Shown in pieces: positions 11,641-22,708 of a stretch of 64,000 nt of DNA (the first letter of the stretch is position 1; each line of letters opens with the position of its first letter). The notes beneath the pieces were generated by a model, which had not been told where the DNA came from, searched no databases, and worked only from the letters and a program-made list of their open reading frames with translations. The translations under genes and the position numbers were made by a program. The stretch is from Anaeramoeba flamelloides. Its lineage: Eukaryota; Metamonada; Anaeramoebidae. The stretch is from positions 62,001 through 126,000 of the forward strand of contig JANTQA010000047.1 of NCBI GenBank assembly GCA_027625915.1. Reading direction: 5' to 3'.

Positions 11641-12300
11641 AACAAAATACAAGGATATTATACACACTCTCTTACTTACCTAACCTTTGACTTTTGTATG
11701 GAATTGTAGTTTAGGTTGAAATTCTTGGGATAGTGTGTAAATGGATGTAATGATGTTGTATACAAATTTATATATACATACTTTGTCTACTTTCTTTACA
11801 TACCTAACCTAAAAATTACAATTGGAGTTAAGGTAACATAAACAGTAGGTATAGTACCAACTTAACCTACCCTAACTGGCCGAGGAATGTTTAAGAATGC
11901 CTATCCTACCTAACCTACCACCAGCGGTGTAAAAATAGAGAGATTGTAAAATTTTGACAATGGCTTATCTACCCTACACTACCCTTACTAGCAGGTATTG
12001 TACCATTACAAGTGCCAGTAACAGTATAAGTGGATTTACCTACCAGAGGGACATTTCTCTAATAGATACACTAACCCTAACCTAAATAACACTATCCTTA
12101 CCTAACCTAGCTTTACCATACCTACCCTTCTAATGAATACCTGTCATAACTTACCTTTAACCTACCTAACCAGTATCATGTGGATTCACCTACCAGAGGG
12201 ACATTCTCTAATAGATACACTAACCTATCCTACACATGATACCTATCAGTAATACAGTTGAATACTCTGCAATTACCTACATTACTCTCTAAAATCTTGG
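11640..12300. repeat. CCTAACC/CCTACC-rich island with a duplicated 40-bp motif
   Basis: Composition changes sharply. The top strand is rich in CCTAACC, CCTACC and ACCTA and poor in the A/T runs seen elsewhere. One spot reads ACTAACCCTAACCTAA. A motif of about 40 bp containing CACCTACCAGAGGGACATT or TTACCTACCAGAGGGACATT, followed by CTCTAATAGATACACTAAC, appears twice (about 12030-12075 and 12180-12227). No frame of useful length is open. It could be an interstitial telomere-like or satellite-derived block; its role is unknown. Confidence 0.7.
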
Positions 12301-13891
12301 TACATTCTTAATTGGGTCTTTTATCAATCATTCTTACAAGTACAGAGAAAAAAAATATAAAAAAAACAAAAAAATGGAAAAATTTATGCTAAAAATCATA
12401 CTCTCAAACAGTAAACACACACATTATAAAGTAAAAAAAATGATAATAAAGTTAAAAAAAAAAAAAAAAAAAACATTAAAAATCAATTATAGTTTCACAT
12501 TTCTTTTATATTAATATGATATCTTTGTATTTTATTTATTAGGCTTTTTTTATATTATTTTTTATAAAATACCAAATACTCGAAAAAAGCATTATTGAAG
12601 ATGGATTTAAATAAATAATGAATTTAATGGTTAATACTTAAACACTATTTTGTATAAACCCAATAAAACATTGAAAGTTAATATTTTTAATCTTTAAACT
12701 TTTCTATTTTTTAATGCAATAAATTTTTAAAACAAATTTTTGTTTTGCAACACACTCTATCGATTCCAAAAAAATACTTTGAAACTTTCTGTAGAAAAAA
12801 AAAGAATGAAAAAAAACAAAATTGATAATTAAGCAAAAATAAAAAAGCCAATATTTTAATATTTCAAAATATTTTGAGGATAAAATATAAAAAAGACTCA
12901 GCGAATATTTTCAAGATCTTATCAAAATCAACCCAAATATCTCAGGATCTTAGATACAATTTTTTATAATAAACCTAGATAGGTATTTCAGAAAATCAAT
13001 TTTGAATTTTGGTATTTAGGATCCTTTCAATAAAATGAATCTTAATACTTGATACCTCAAAATCATTAAATATATCTGATATTTTAATAATTTTGATCCT
13101 CTTTTCCCAGAAATTGTGAAAAAAGGTCTATGGTTTTCTGTGATTTCTGTGATTTCTGTGATTTCTGTGATTACTGTGATTTTAACAAAGAAATTAGCTT
13201 TTTAGGGTTTTTACTTTGATGGACTGAATAATAATAAAATTTTGAATAACTCTTTAAATTCTTGAAAACTCTTAGTCATTTCACAGAAGAAGAAAATCCC
13301 ACTAAGGTCTAAAAACAAAGTGAACCCTAAAAATAAAGACAAATTTTTGATAAAAAATAGTTTTGGCTTTTTCTTGTTGTTGAATAATACACAATTAAGG
13401 AATTTGTGTTTCCCTTTTTTGTTGATCAAATCAAGTCAAGTTGTTAGAAAAATGTGTTTGACTTTTGGGATCTATTTTCTAATCAATAAAAAAATTTAAT
13501 TTCTACTTAATTGGGTAACAAAAATTTGATCTCACTCTCTATCAATGTATTTTATTTGTTCTGTCATTATTTGTTTAAATTTTTGAAATTCACATCAAAA
13601 AAAAAAAACACTAAAAAATGGTGAATTTTCCAAGTTTCAAAAAAACATAAACTTGTTTTGTTTTTTATTTTAACTTTATAGTTTCTTTAGGTTCCTATGG
13701 CTTCTGTGATTCCTGAGTTGTGAAATCATTTATAGTATCTGTGATTTCTGTGCGTTCCTGTGGATTCATGTGGTTATGATTTATGTGAAGTTGTCAAATT
13801 ATCTGTTAAACATTTTTTAGATTTTTTATTATTGGTTTTCCAATAATAAATTCTTGTTATTTTTTTTTTAAAAATTATAAATTATTTAATT

Positions 13892-14573
13892 ATGAAAGGA
13901 ACTACAGAAACCAAAGAAATCAAAAAAATCAAAGAAACCAAAAAAAACAAAGAAATCACAGAAATCACAGAAATCACAGAAACCAAAGAACGAGTTAAAT
14001 CACAGAAAAAAGAAACCAAAGAACGAGTTATGCTGAAAGAACATCAAGATGAAATGATCCATTAACAAAATGAACGAAAAAAGAAACGAATGTTCAACTG
14101 GAAGAAAAGAAAGAAGGACTGAAAGAACTAAAAGAATTGAAAGATCTTCATGACTGAAAGATCTTTTACGAGGAATCTGATGATTTAGAAATGGAAATTA
14201 ACAAATTACAGAGGAAAAAGAAAAATTAACGAAAGAAGAAAAAGAAGATTATTTGAAGAATAAGAAATTAGTTTTCAAGAGAAGATTGAAAAGGAAAATT
14301 GACAAATAGAAAAGTAAAATGAACAAATAGACAAGCAAGACCAAAGGATCAAAGAACAAAATGTGCAAATAGACAAGCAAATTCTACTTATCCATAAACA
14401 AAAAAAATGAACTTACCAAAGAGCAAAAGATGACCTGTATTAAAACAAAACCAACAGGATCGATAAATAAAAGATGACTGGATTAACACAAAATTTCAAA
14501 AATATTGTGCTCGGTGAAGAAAAAACCGAAGAAGAAACAGAAATCACAGAAATCACAGAAATCACAGAAACAG
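13892..14573 (+). pseudogene. Coiled-coil protein, copy C (broken)
   Basis: From ATG 13892 the frame reads MKGTTETKEIKK..., then Ile-Thr-Glu triplets and KERV repeats, and stops after about 57 codons (EMIH-stop). Helix-coding text continues in shifted frames through IDKQ-type heptads to about 14400. The conserved tail (GATGACTGGATTAACACAAA) then joins the open stretch EEETEITEITEITETG. CAG|GTAAAA at 14573/14574 is the candidate donor. The leader and tail blocks are better kept than the middle. Confidence 0.6.
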
Positions 14574-14748
14574 GTAAAATAATAACAAAAAGACATATCT
14601 TTCTTTTTCTTTTGTCTTTTTTTTGTAATTGCAATTATAATTATCATTCTTTCTTTTAAATTTATTTTTAACAAACAAACAATAAAAAAAAAAAATAAAA
14701 AAATGAAACTAAAAGTAAAAAGAATGAAAAATTTAATAAAATTCTTTT

Positions 14749-15018
14749 ATGTTATGTTCACAAAAAGAATCAACTTTCTCTAAAACTCTAGCAAATTATT
14801 TTTCAAAATTCTATGGGTTAACAAATCTTGAAAAATTAAAAAAAAAAAGCTTATTTGATCAAAGTGGAGGAAATTTCAAGAGCAAATTGAAAATCAACAA
14901 AATTGTAAAACATATCAAATATGAACAACTTTCTTCTCAAACAACAAAGCCTCTTCAAACAAGTATTGATAATTTAACTTCTGGTTTATTCTCTTCATTC
15001 AAACGAAAACGCATCTGA
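14749..15018 (+). CDS. Exon-like open frame of the coiled-coil unit (unknown function)
   Basis: There are 89 codons, with ESTFSKTLANYFSKF near the start, a Lys-rich middle (KSKLKINKIVKHIKYEQ) and a Ser/Thr-rich end (SGLFSSFKRKRI). Units A and B keep the same peptide pattern in broken form, so this was probably a second exon of the coiled-coil gene or a small neighbouring gene. The ATG used is simply the first in frame. No known domain is recognised. The surrounding unit is mostly decayed, so expression is doubtful. Confidence 0.35.
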   Translation: MLCSQKESTFSKTLANYFSKFYGLTNLEKLKKKSLFDQSGGNFKSKLKINKIVKHIKYEQLSSQTTKPLQTSIDNLTSGLFSSFKRKRI

Positions 15019-15179
15019 AGAAACTACGAAACAATTTATAAAACATTTCAAAATTAAAATAAATGAAAAGAAGATGAAACTGATTTTTTTTATGCTGTAC
15101 AAGTAGTGTTGGAAAGACCCTGGACACTTATTGATTTTGCTTTTCAAAATTATTCTCTCTCTTTATTAACTTTACTGTA

Positions 15180-15380
15180 CATTCAGTAGGAAGCTAAAAG
15201 GGATCCTAATATGAGAGAATCTTGGTTTGGTGATATTGAAGATGGGATTTATTCTGATGTTTAAAATTTGACTGTAATTAGATCTTGACACAATTCAAAA
15301 TCAAAATTAGCTCGTGAAAGAGTTGAAACTGATATATTTGCAAGACTACTAGCTCTAATTATTTTTTTATTCAAAGGTGA
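15180..15380 (+). pseudogene. Gene remnant of unknown type
   Basis: Base composition and reading suggest former coding sequence. One frame gives MRESWFGDIEDGIYSDV then stop (from about 15211). Another, about 15298-15375, gives SKLARERVETDIFARLLA... and ends at AAAG|GTGAAA, a possible donor. The two pieces are in different frames with stops between. The family is not recognised. The block is absent from units A and B. Confidence 0.3.
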
Positions 15381-15929
15381 AATAAAAGGAAGAAGAAGAA
15401 GTAGAAGAAAAAGAAGAAAAAAAGACAAAAAGAAAAAGAGCAGTAACAAGAAAAAGAATGAATTTGCACCAAAAAAAAAATATTTCTTTTATGGCAAATA
15501 CAACAAACAGAACAGATCAAAAAAAATGGTAAATTTGAAAAAAGAATTCAAATGAACTCCAAATGGAGAGGGAAAAGTTATTTAAAAGATCTTCAAAAAT
15601 AATATTCAAGATATCTTTAAACAATTTGTTTTTTTTTTGAAAAATTAATAATCATTAACTGTATAATTGATGAAGCTCAATTGGTTCAAACTTAAGCTTT
15701 GATCAAATGATAATCAGTAATATAGCTATTAAAGAGAATTTAAAATTTAATTTCAAAATAAGGAAAGATCAATAATAAACGAAAGATTATATACTAGACA
15801 TTTTAAAAGTTTTTTTTTTTAAAAAATAATTAATCAACTAATTTGAAGAATTTTTTTGAAAGGAATAATCTCTGGAACAAGGCTTTCTATTACAAAAAAT
15901 GGATATTTATGGTACAATTGGAGAATTCA

Positions 15930-16490
15930 AAAAAATTTCCAAAATTTTGATAACTTTAATATAAAAATTCCAAAGATAGTAACACTAACTGAACTTTAAC
16001 TTATAAAATCTTTAACCATTTACAGAGTAGAGTTCAAAAAGTTTGGAATTTTCAATTTGACAGGATTCAAAATATTTTTTGAAAATTTCAAGTTTTTTAT
16101 ATATATGGATAAAACATGTTTCAAAATTTTTTCAAAATTTTCACAGGTTTAGTATAAATTTTCCAAAGATAGTGACACTATCTGAACATTAACTTATGAA
16201 AGATTTATCATTTACAGAGTAGAGTTCAAAAAGTTTGCAATTTTCAATTTGATATCAATCAAAATATTTTTTGAAAATTTCAAGTTTTATATATATATGG
16301 ATAAAACATGTTTGAAAATTTTTCCAAAATTTCTATAACTTTGATATAAACTTTCCAAAGATAGTAACACTATGTGAACATTAACTTACAAAACCTTAAG
16401 CATTTACAGATTAGAGTTCAAAAAGTTTAAAATTTTCAATTTGAAATCCAATAAAATATCTCCCAAAAATTTCAAACTTTGTATATATAT
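15930..16490. repeat. 192-bp tandem repeat, three copies
   Basis: The landmark CAGAGTAGAGTTCAAAAAGTTT starts at 16023 and 16215, and its variant CAGATTAGAGTTC at 16407, giving an exact spacing of 192 bp. Each copy also has CCAAAGATAGT(A/G)ACACTA, TGAACTTTAACTTA or TGAACATTAACTTA, and a TATATATAT tract near its end. Copies differ by scattered substitutions. A lone relative lies at 11400-11575. Confidence 0.85.
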
Positions 16491-16959
16491 AAGATTGGAG
16501 TTTTAATTTTTTTCCTTGGAATTCCAAAATATAACTAAACCAAATTTCAAAATAAGGGGCAAACTTTTTTTTTAATATTTTTTTCTTTTTTCATTTGCCT
16601 TTCAAAAAATAAAGTGATTACACTATATTTTTATTTATTAATCTATTTTGGTTATTATCTCTAAACACTTTAGTAAAATACATTATTATTAAAAAAAAAA
16701 AAACAATTAAACAAATTTTTTTTAGGATGAAAAATCTGCCCCTATTTTTGAAATTTAGCTTATATAGATTGAAAAAGATGAGTAAAAATTGTTATCAAGA
16801 TAGTGAATATTTATCTAAAAAGTAAAATCGAACAAAAACTAAACATAATAAAATATAGGAAAAAAATGATTTTTTTTCGTTTTTTGATAGAAATGTTATC
16901 TGAATTAACTTACTTACCAAAGTATACTTTTCACAAATATTTTATAATAATTTATCTAC

Positions 16960-17012
16960 ACACCTTTGAAAAGGTGTTGTATTTCCTACACCCCCAAACC
17001 CCCTATAGGGGG
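16960..17012. other. Pair of strong palindromes followed by a T tract
   Basis: ACACCTTTGAAAAGGTGT (16960-16977) and CCCCCTATAGGGGG (16999-17012) stand out in sequence that is almost pure A/T. They are followed by CTTTTTCC and a T run. They resemble two hairpins and a poly-T, but no nearby gene uses them. A weak 84-codon frame running across the site (16803-17057) looks like chance. Confidence 0.7.
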
Positions 17013-18030
17013 CTTTTTCCTTTTTTTTTTTCACAACAAATAAAGTCAAATATTTAACAAGTATTCTTTAATTTTTCTCAAAAATAACTGTTTTTTTTTT
17101 TTTTTTTATTTTTGAAAGTATAGTGTCTTAAAGTAAATTAAAAAAATTATCAAAATTTGATTTGTTTTATTTTTTGTTTTTTTAATTAAAATTTAAAAAT
17201 TAATAAAGATAAATTAATTTTATTACTTTTAAAAAAATGAAATTTTAATTTTATAAATTAATCATTTTAATTGTTATTTTTTTATTAGGTTTAAATTTCA
17301 ATTTTGAAAAATTCCAAAAATAAAAAATTGTTCAATTGAGAAAAAATATCAAATATTTATAAAATTAAATGAATGAGTTTTAATCAACAAATTTTCAAGA
17401 AAGAATAACATCACAAAAAAAAAAACAATAAAAATGTTGGTTAAAGAAACAACACTTTTCAATGAAGAAGATGAATTTGAGATCATCGGTTTAAAAATGT
17501 TGGGTAAAAATAATTCACCTTTTAAAATTTTGACAACACATCAAACACTTGAACAAAGTATTATTGGAAGTGGATTTAAATAAATATTGGATTTATTGGT
17601 TAATACTTAAACACTATTTTGTATAACTCAATAAAACATTGAAAGTTAATATTTTTTAATCTTTAACTTTTTTTTTTTTTTTCAGAAAAATAACTTTTTA
17701 AAACAATTTTTTTTGGCAACACACTACCTATATTCCAAAAAATACTTTGAAATGTTCTGAAAAAAAAAGATTAGAAAAAAAAAAAATAATTAATGTTAAG
17801 CAAAATTTGAAAAGCCAATATTTTAATATTCAAAAATATTTTGAGGATAAAAAATTTAGAAAACTTCAAACATTTTCAAGATCTTATCAAAAGTAACAAC
17901 CCAATATCACAGGATCTAAGAATAAAACTTTTTTTAATAAATCTAGAGGGTATTTTTGAAATAAATTTTGAATCTAGTGTTCGGATATTTTCAATGTAAT
18001 TCATCTTAGTACTTGATACCTTAAAGTATA

Positions 18031-18264
18031 TAGTCCCAATATAAAAATAAAAAAGAACATTTTTTTTATCATTTTTTTTTAAATCTCCTTTTTTATAAAC
18101 TCCATACAATAAAGGTTAATTAAAATTTAAAATTGGTTATTATTCAAACCTAATCTTATATTCAGTTCAAAACAATTATTAAAATAAATTCCAAAAAAGT
18201 GAATTTAAAAAAAATGACAAAAAAAAAATTTCCATTTTTTATTTTTAAATTGGTATTGGGGCTT
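18031..18264. mobile_element. Short inverted-repeat element inserted in unit D
   Basis: The ends are AGTCCCAATATAAAAATAAA and, inverted, AGCCCCAATACCAATTTAAA. Units B and C lack these 234 bp at the matching place (after the TTGATACCT landmark), so this is a clean insertion. TTAAAGTATA on the left and TTAAAATATA on the right could be a duplicated target of about 8-10 bp, which would suit a hAT-like rather than a TA-targeting element. Confidence 0.6.
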
Positions 18265-19071
18265 TAAAATATAAAATATACTGATATTTTAATAATTTTT
18301 ATCCCTTTTCCAAATAAATTGTAGAAAAATAGTGTACTTGGGTATCTGTGATTTCTGTGATTTCTGATATTTCTGTGATGTAACAAAGAAATTTGGTTTC
18401 TATGTTTTTACTTTGGTTGTCTGCTGAATAACAATAATATTTTGAATATCTCTTCAATTTTTGAAAAGTCATTTCACAGAAGAAAAAATCACATTAAGGT
18501 TGAAAAATAATGTTAAACTTAAAAATAAAGACAAGTTTTTGATAAAAGATAGTTTTGGCTTTTTCGTGTTGTTGATTAATACAAAATTAAGGAATTTGAG
18601 TTCGCTTTTTTTAGGATCTAATCAAATCGAGTTGTAAGAAAAATGTGTTTGCCTTTGGGATAGTTTTCCTAACAAATAAATATTTAATTTCTACTTAATT
18701 GGTAACATAATCTTGATTTTATATTCAATATATTTTATTTATTCTTGCATTATTTGTTTCAATTTCTGAAATTCACATTAAAAAAAAAAAACACTAAAAA
18801 ATGGTGAATTTTTTGAGGATTAAAAAAAACATAAACTTGTTTTGTTTTTTATTTTAACTTTATTGTTCCTCTGGTTACTGTGGCTCTTGTGATTCCAGAT
18901 GTGTGAAATCATTTATAGTATCTGTGATTTCTGTGCGTTCCTGTGGATTCATGTGGTTATGATTTATGTGAAGTTGTCAAATTATCTGTTAAACATTTTT
19001 TAGATTTTTTATTATTGGAAAACCTTTAATAAATTCTTCTTATTTTTTTAAAAAAATTAAATTATTTAATT

Positions 19072-19311
19072 ATGGATCTAATCACAGAAATCAAAGGAAT
19101 CATAGAAGCCAAAGGAACAAAAGAAATCAAAGAAATCAAAGAAATCAAAGAAATCAAAGAAACCAAAGAAACCATAGAACTAGTTAAATCACAGAAACTG
19201 GAAGAAGAAATGAAAGAACTGAAAGAACATGAACAGAAACAAAATGTTCAAAAAATACTGAAAAAAATTCTTTTTTTAATTCTAATTATTGCTATAAAAA
19301 ATATCTTTTAA
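19072..19311 (+). CDS. Short coiled-coil peptide, copy D
   Basis: An open frame of 79 codons: MDLITEIKG..., four KEI repeats, KETKETIELVKSQKL, then EEEMKELKEHEQKQ and a hydrophobic end. The leader is aligned with the starts of copies B and C (same AAATTATTTAATTATG context). The long heptad region of copies A-C is missing, replaced by an unrelated hydrophobic tail rich in Ile/Leu. It may be a truncated gene that happens to stay open. Confidence 0.35.
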   Translation: MDLITEIKGIIEAKGTKEIKEIKEIKEIKETKETIELVKSQKLEEEMKELKEHEQKQNVQKILKKILFLILIIAIKNIF

Positions 19312-19319
19312 AGAAATTA

Positions 19320-20434
19320 ACTAAGATTTATATCAAGAGGTTAAAAAAAATAATGTGACTCCAACCGGCCTAAATCACTCTATTTCCCATAAAATTAAAA
19401 AAAAATGTGAATTGCTACATATATTATGACATTCAAGAATAGGATTACAAAAAAAAAAACCAAGTGACTAGAATATTTATATTGTATAAGGGTTATAAAA
19501 ACAAAAGGGTTTTAATTTTTTTTCTCTTTTGGTATTGTGTAGATTATGTGATTATTCTCCATAATTTCCAATGATTATCGAGAATCCCTCTTGAAAAAAC
19601 TGATCAGATAAACTAAATAATTTTTTTTTTTTTAACAAAAGACACTCCTGAATTGTTAGTAAGAATATGTATTTTTCAATCATAAATCTTATTCATACTT
19701 GTTTATCTGAAATAATGTATTCATAAAAAATTATTTTTTTTTTTTATGAATCAGAGATGATTGTTATGTTTTCTCAGATATAGAGTCCTATTATCCATAT
19801 ATATATATGGATAAATATATGTGTATGTGTATGTGTATGTGTATGTGTGTATGTGAATGTTTAATATTTAAACAAAAACAAACAAATTTCTGTTTTTTAT
19901 TAAATAAAAAACAAACAAATATTTTTATCAATTCAAAAAGATTTATAAAGATATCTTAATAAATTATTCTCAATTTTTTCAATTTACAATATTGAACTTT
20001 ATTTAAGTTCGCCCCTTCATTTCTAAATTTTTCACCAAATTCTTTGTATTGCATCTAATGTAGGCTGAGTGGATCATTTTCAATTTAAGAACAATATGAT
20101 AAGTTAATCTTTTCTACTTGAAAAGATTAATTCAATACATGTATTTCCAAAAGATTATTATTTGATATGTCCTGAAATCCTTTTACAGAAATCAAGGTAT
20201 TTAGAATTACAAGAATTGTGTTAAGTTTGGACCTGGTAGGGAGGGGGGGGGGCGAGCGTGAGCAAAAAAGAAAATTGAAAGATTTAGAAAATTAAAAATT
20301 TATTAATTTATTTTTGAACTAATTTGATTTTGATTTGAAAAATAAAAAAAGAAAGAAAAAAGAAAAAAGAAAATGAAAAAAAAAAAAAAAAAGGAAAATA
20401 AAAAAGTAAAAAAATTACTGATTGTTTTTGTGTT
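19320..20434. other. Non-coding stretch with microsatellite, G-run and a duplicated flank
   Basis: There is a (TATGTG)n tract at about 19820-19855. A segment at 20053-20079 (TAGGCTGAGTGGATC core) recurs inverted at 45941-45967 and marks the shared 3' flank of the two TLDc pseudogenes. A run of ten G lies at about 20243-20252, next to GCGAGCGTGAGC, an abrupt G+C-rich spot. No gene is seen. Confidence 0.6.
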
Positions 20435-22690
20435 TTAATTTTCACAAAAAATTTTGATTTGCGAAATATCCCAATTCTTAAATGAACCTGCTAAAAAATT
20501 CTCGGCTTCTTCTGATCCTTTTTTATATCCAAATGGGGCTTTATATGTCCGACCCAGAATTGAATAGGTATTTGGATTATTATTTCTATTGTTTTGAGCG
20601 TATCCTAAACTCAAATCATGTCCTCCTCCAAAGATGGGTCCAAAGTTTGAACTACAATATATTTCCCTTTTCTTTATTCCGGTAAATATTCATTTTCAGG
20701 GGTTCTTTGAAAATTTCATCAAGACTAATTAAGGAAAAAAGAAAGGATTTATTTCCTATTGATTGTTTATATTCGCTATTGGAATCCCAATCAATTGCTG
20801 TGAATCCTCCAAATAAGGAATCATTTTTAATTTGATCAAAACAATGGATTTTCCTTTGTTATCACATTTTTGATGAAAGATTTGAGATTTCCATCCCTCA
20901 GTTCTTGAATTGAATCTTCTTTTTAAATTTGAATTGCATCCAGTTTTTTGGATCCATTTTTCAAGAATTTTCAGGAAATTTGGGTTGTTTTCTTTTTGAA
21001 GGATTTCTGATTCTTTTAATAATATTTCATCAATTACTGTCAAATTAAAAGGAGATTTTGGAAATTTTTCATTATTTATTAAGAAATTAATTTGATATTC
21101 TCCTTCTTCTTAGAATAAATATTTCCCTTTATATTCTTCTTTATTATTTCCTTCTTGAAATTTGGTTATTTCTGTGATCATTTCATTGGAATTTTTTTTG
21201 AATATTTGAATTTTGATATTGAATTCTTGGCAATTTAGACTTTCATTAAATTTATTTTTAAGAAGAATTGAAAATTGGAATTTATTTTCTAATAAAATTT
21301 CAGATTGTGCTTTTATTTGTGTTTTATTTATATCATAAGGCAAATTTTGTTTCCAATTTTGCAATTTTTTTTGTAAATTATTCGAAATGGATAATGTTTT
21401 ATTGAATTTTGAATGGCAAATTAATTGATTTTTATTTTTTTTTTTTTTTCAAAATACGCATTATTTTTTTCAATTTAAAAAAATTCACAATATTTCTTGA
21501 TAATCATTATATTTTTTAGAAATTTCAATTTCTTTTATTATCATTTCAGATTTTTCAAAATTTTCAATTTTATTTTGGATTTCATTTGATTGCTTATTTA
21601 ATTTTATATATTTTTGATTTTGTTCTATTGAGATTTCTTCTTTCATATTTTTGAATTGATATTGGGTTAATTCATTTAATTTTTGATAATTTTTTTTGAC
21701 CAATTCAATATTTATTTGTTTATCTTTTAAGGAATTGTATTTTTCATTTTGGATTTTTTGAAGAAATTTTTTTTTTTGATTAATTGGATTAAATTTATTT
21801 TCTTTATTAGCTTTTCCAAGTCATTTCTAATTTTTTCATATCCTTCTTTGAAATTTAGAACTTGATTGTATTTTCTATGATCAAGGTTTAAACAATCAAT
21901 ACAGATTAATTTTTTATGATCAATGCAAAAAAATTCAAATGGTTTATTTTTGTACACTTTACATAATCTTGGGAATTGTAAATTTTGGTTTTCTTGTTCT
22001 ATTTTTATTTTGATTAAAAAAAAAAAAAATCAATACAAAAATATCGAAAAAAAAGAAATTAATGTTTATGATCCAAAAAAATGTTTCAAACTTTAAAATT
22101 AGTTACAAAAAAAAAAATAAAAAGAGAAGAAAAAAAAGAAAAGAAAAGAAATTCAAACTTTCGGTTAATTGCATTTGGGAAAATAATTTATAAAATTCAA
22201 ATGGATTTAATTGATTAATTTTTTTTTCTAATTCTTCAAATTGTTTGTAAAGTTTTTATGTTGATGATTTTGAAATATTGATTGCTTGTTTTTCTTTTTC
22301 CATAATTATTGAAATTTGTTCAAAAAAATTATTGGTTAAATTTTTTTTATTTTGGTTAAGTAAATATAATAGCTTTTTTTGATTAGCATAAAAATTTGAA
22401 ATTTCTTTTAAAATTTTTTCTTTTTCAACATTCATCTCATTTTTAGAATTATTTAATTGTTCAAATCTGGTATTTATTCTTTGAAAATGATTTTGTGTGC
22501 ATTTTTTTTGTTCTTGGATTAATTCTTTATAAAAATCCATTGGATGTTCAAAGGTAATTGTTTCATGATTTGTATTATCAAAGCAGCATTCAGAAAAAAT
22601 TAATTTTTTGCAATTTTTACAGAATCTGGATAGATTGTTCTTTTCATGAATTGGGCATTTTTCAGTTGAATTATTATCTGAATTTTTTGG
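20435..22690 (-). pseudogene. B-box / coiled-coil / filamin-repeat / TLDc protein, copy 1 (broken)
   Basis: Reading leftwards. A first B-box (CPIHEKNNLSRFCKNCKKL, then NTNHETITFEHP) lies near 22660-22550. A coiled coil follows (22540-22256). A short AT-rich stretch ending ...AAATAG (22250-22010) is probably an intron. A second B-box-like motif (FFCIDHKKLICIDCLNLDH) lies near 21930, then more coiled coil (21703-21485). A filamin/ABP280-type repeat (LQFSILLKNKF..., KGKYLF) spans 21364-21110, and a TLDc domain (EGWKSQIFHQK, FGGGHDLSLGY, NWDISQIKIFCEN-stop) spans 20950-20435. At least four frame changes or stops break it. TLDc proteins are linked to oxidative-stress defence and V-ATPase binding; B-box and filamin parts suggest scaffolding. 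The CAGTCAG MITE begins 20 bp upstream of the first B-box. Confidence 0.8.
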
Positions 22691-22708
22691 ATTTTTTTTT
22701 TTTTATTA

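Larger units (their letters stand above)
7440..12480 (+). repeat. Tandem unit B of the coiled-coil array
   Basis: This is the most complete unit. A leading segment (7590-8340, around TTGTTCAATTGAGAAAAAAT and GCATTATTGAAG) recurs in units C and D. It is followed by a CTGTGATTT block at 8360-8410, the coiled-coil pseudogene, the exon-like remnant near 10110-10400, a twin hairpin and an AT-rich tail. The GCATTATTGAAG landmark lies near 7835 here and near 12590 and 17560 in C and D, giving a period of about 4.75-5 kb. The minus-strand open frame at 7658-8173 is Phe/Leu/Lys low complexity and is not kept open in C or D. Confidence 0.65.
12560..17230 (+). repeat. Tandem unit C of the coiled-coil array
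   Basis: It begins at the ATACTCGAAAAAAGCATTATTGAAG landmark and carries a 9-mer block (13137-13185), the coiled-coil pseudogene (13892-14573) and the 89-codon exon-like frame. Similarity to unit B stops near 15112, before the twin-hairpin position, so this unit lacks the box. From about 13718 to 13834 it is almost identical to 18901-19018 of unit D. Unlike A and B it contains the 15180-15380 gene remnant and the 192-bp tandem repeat. I see nothing further in 15560-15930 or 16490-16950. Confidence 0.65.
17240..19320 (+). repeat. Tandem unit D of the coiled-coil array (3'-truncated)
   Basis: It shares the TTGTTCAATTGAGAAAAAATATC start (17330) with unit B, the GTATTATTGGAAG landmark (17560), the 9-mer block at 18345-18380 and a segment almost identical to unit C (18901-19018). 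It ends soon after the short coiled-coil frame. A private insertion occupies 18031-18264. Confidence 0.65.

Noticed and set aside
11640-12300. Functional chromosome end
   Set aside because: The CCTAACC motifs are irregular and unit C sequence continues on the far side, so this is internal.
16803-17057. 84-codon frame across the palindromes
   Set aside because: Residue content follows base composition, no relative was seen, and the palindromes interrupt it without domain logic.
771-19200. Regularly repeated 9-mers resembling a CRISPR-like array
   Set aside because: The units are contiguous 9-bp tandem repeats without unique spacers, and the sequence is eukaryotic. They are microsatellite-like and partly coding.
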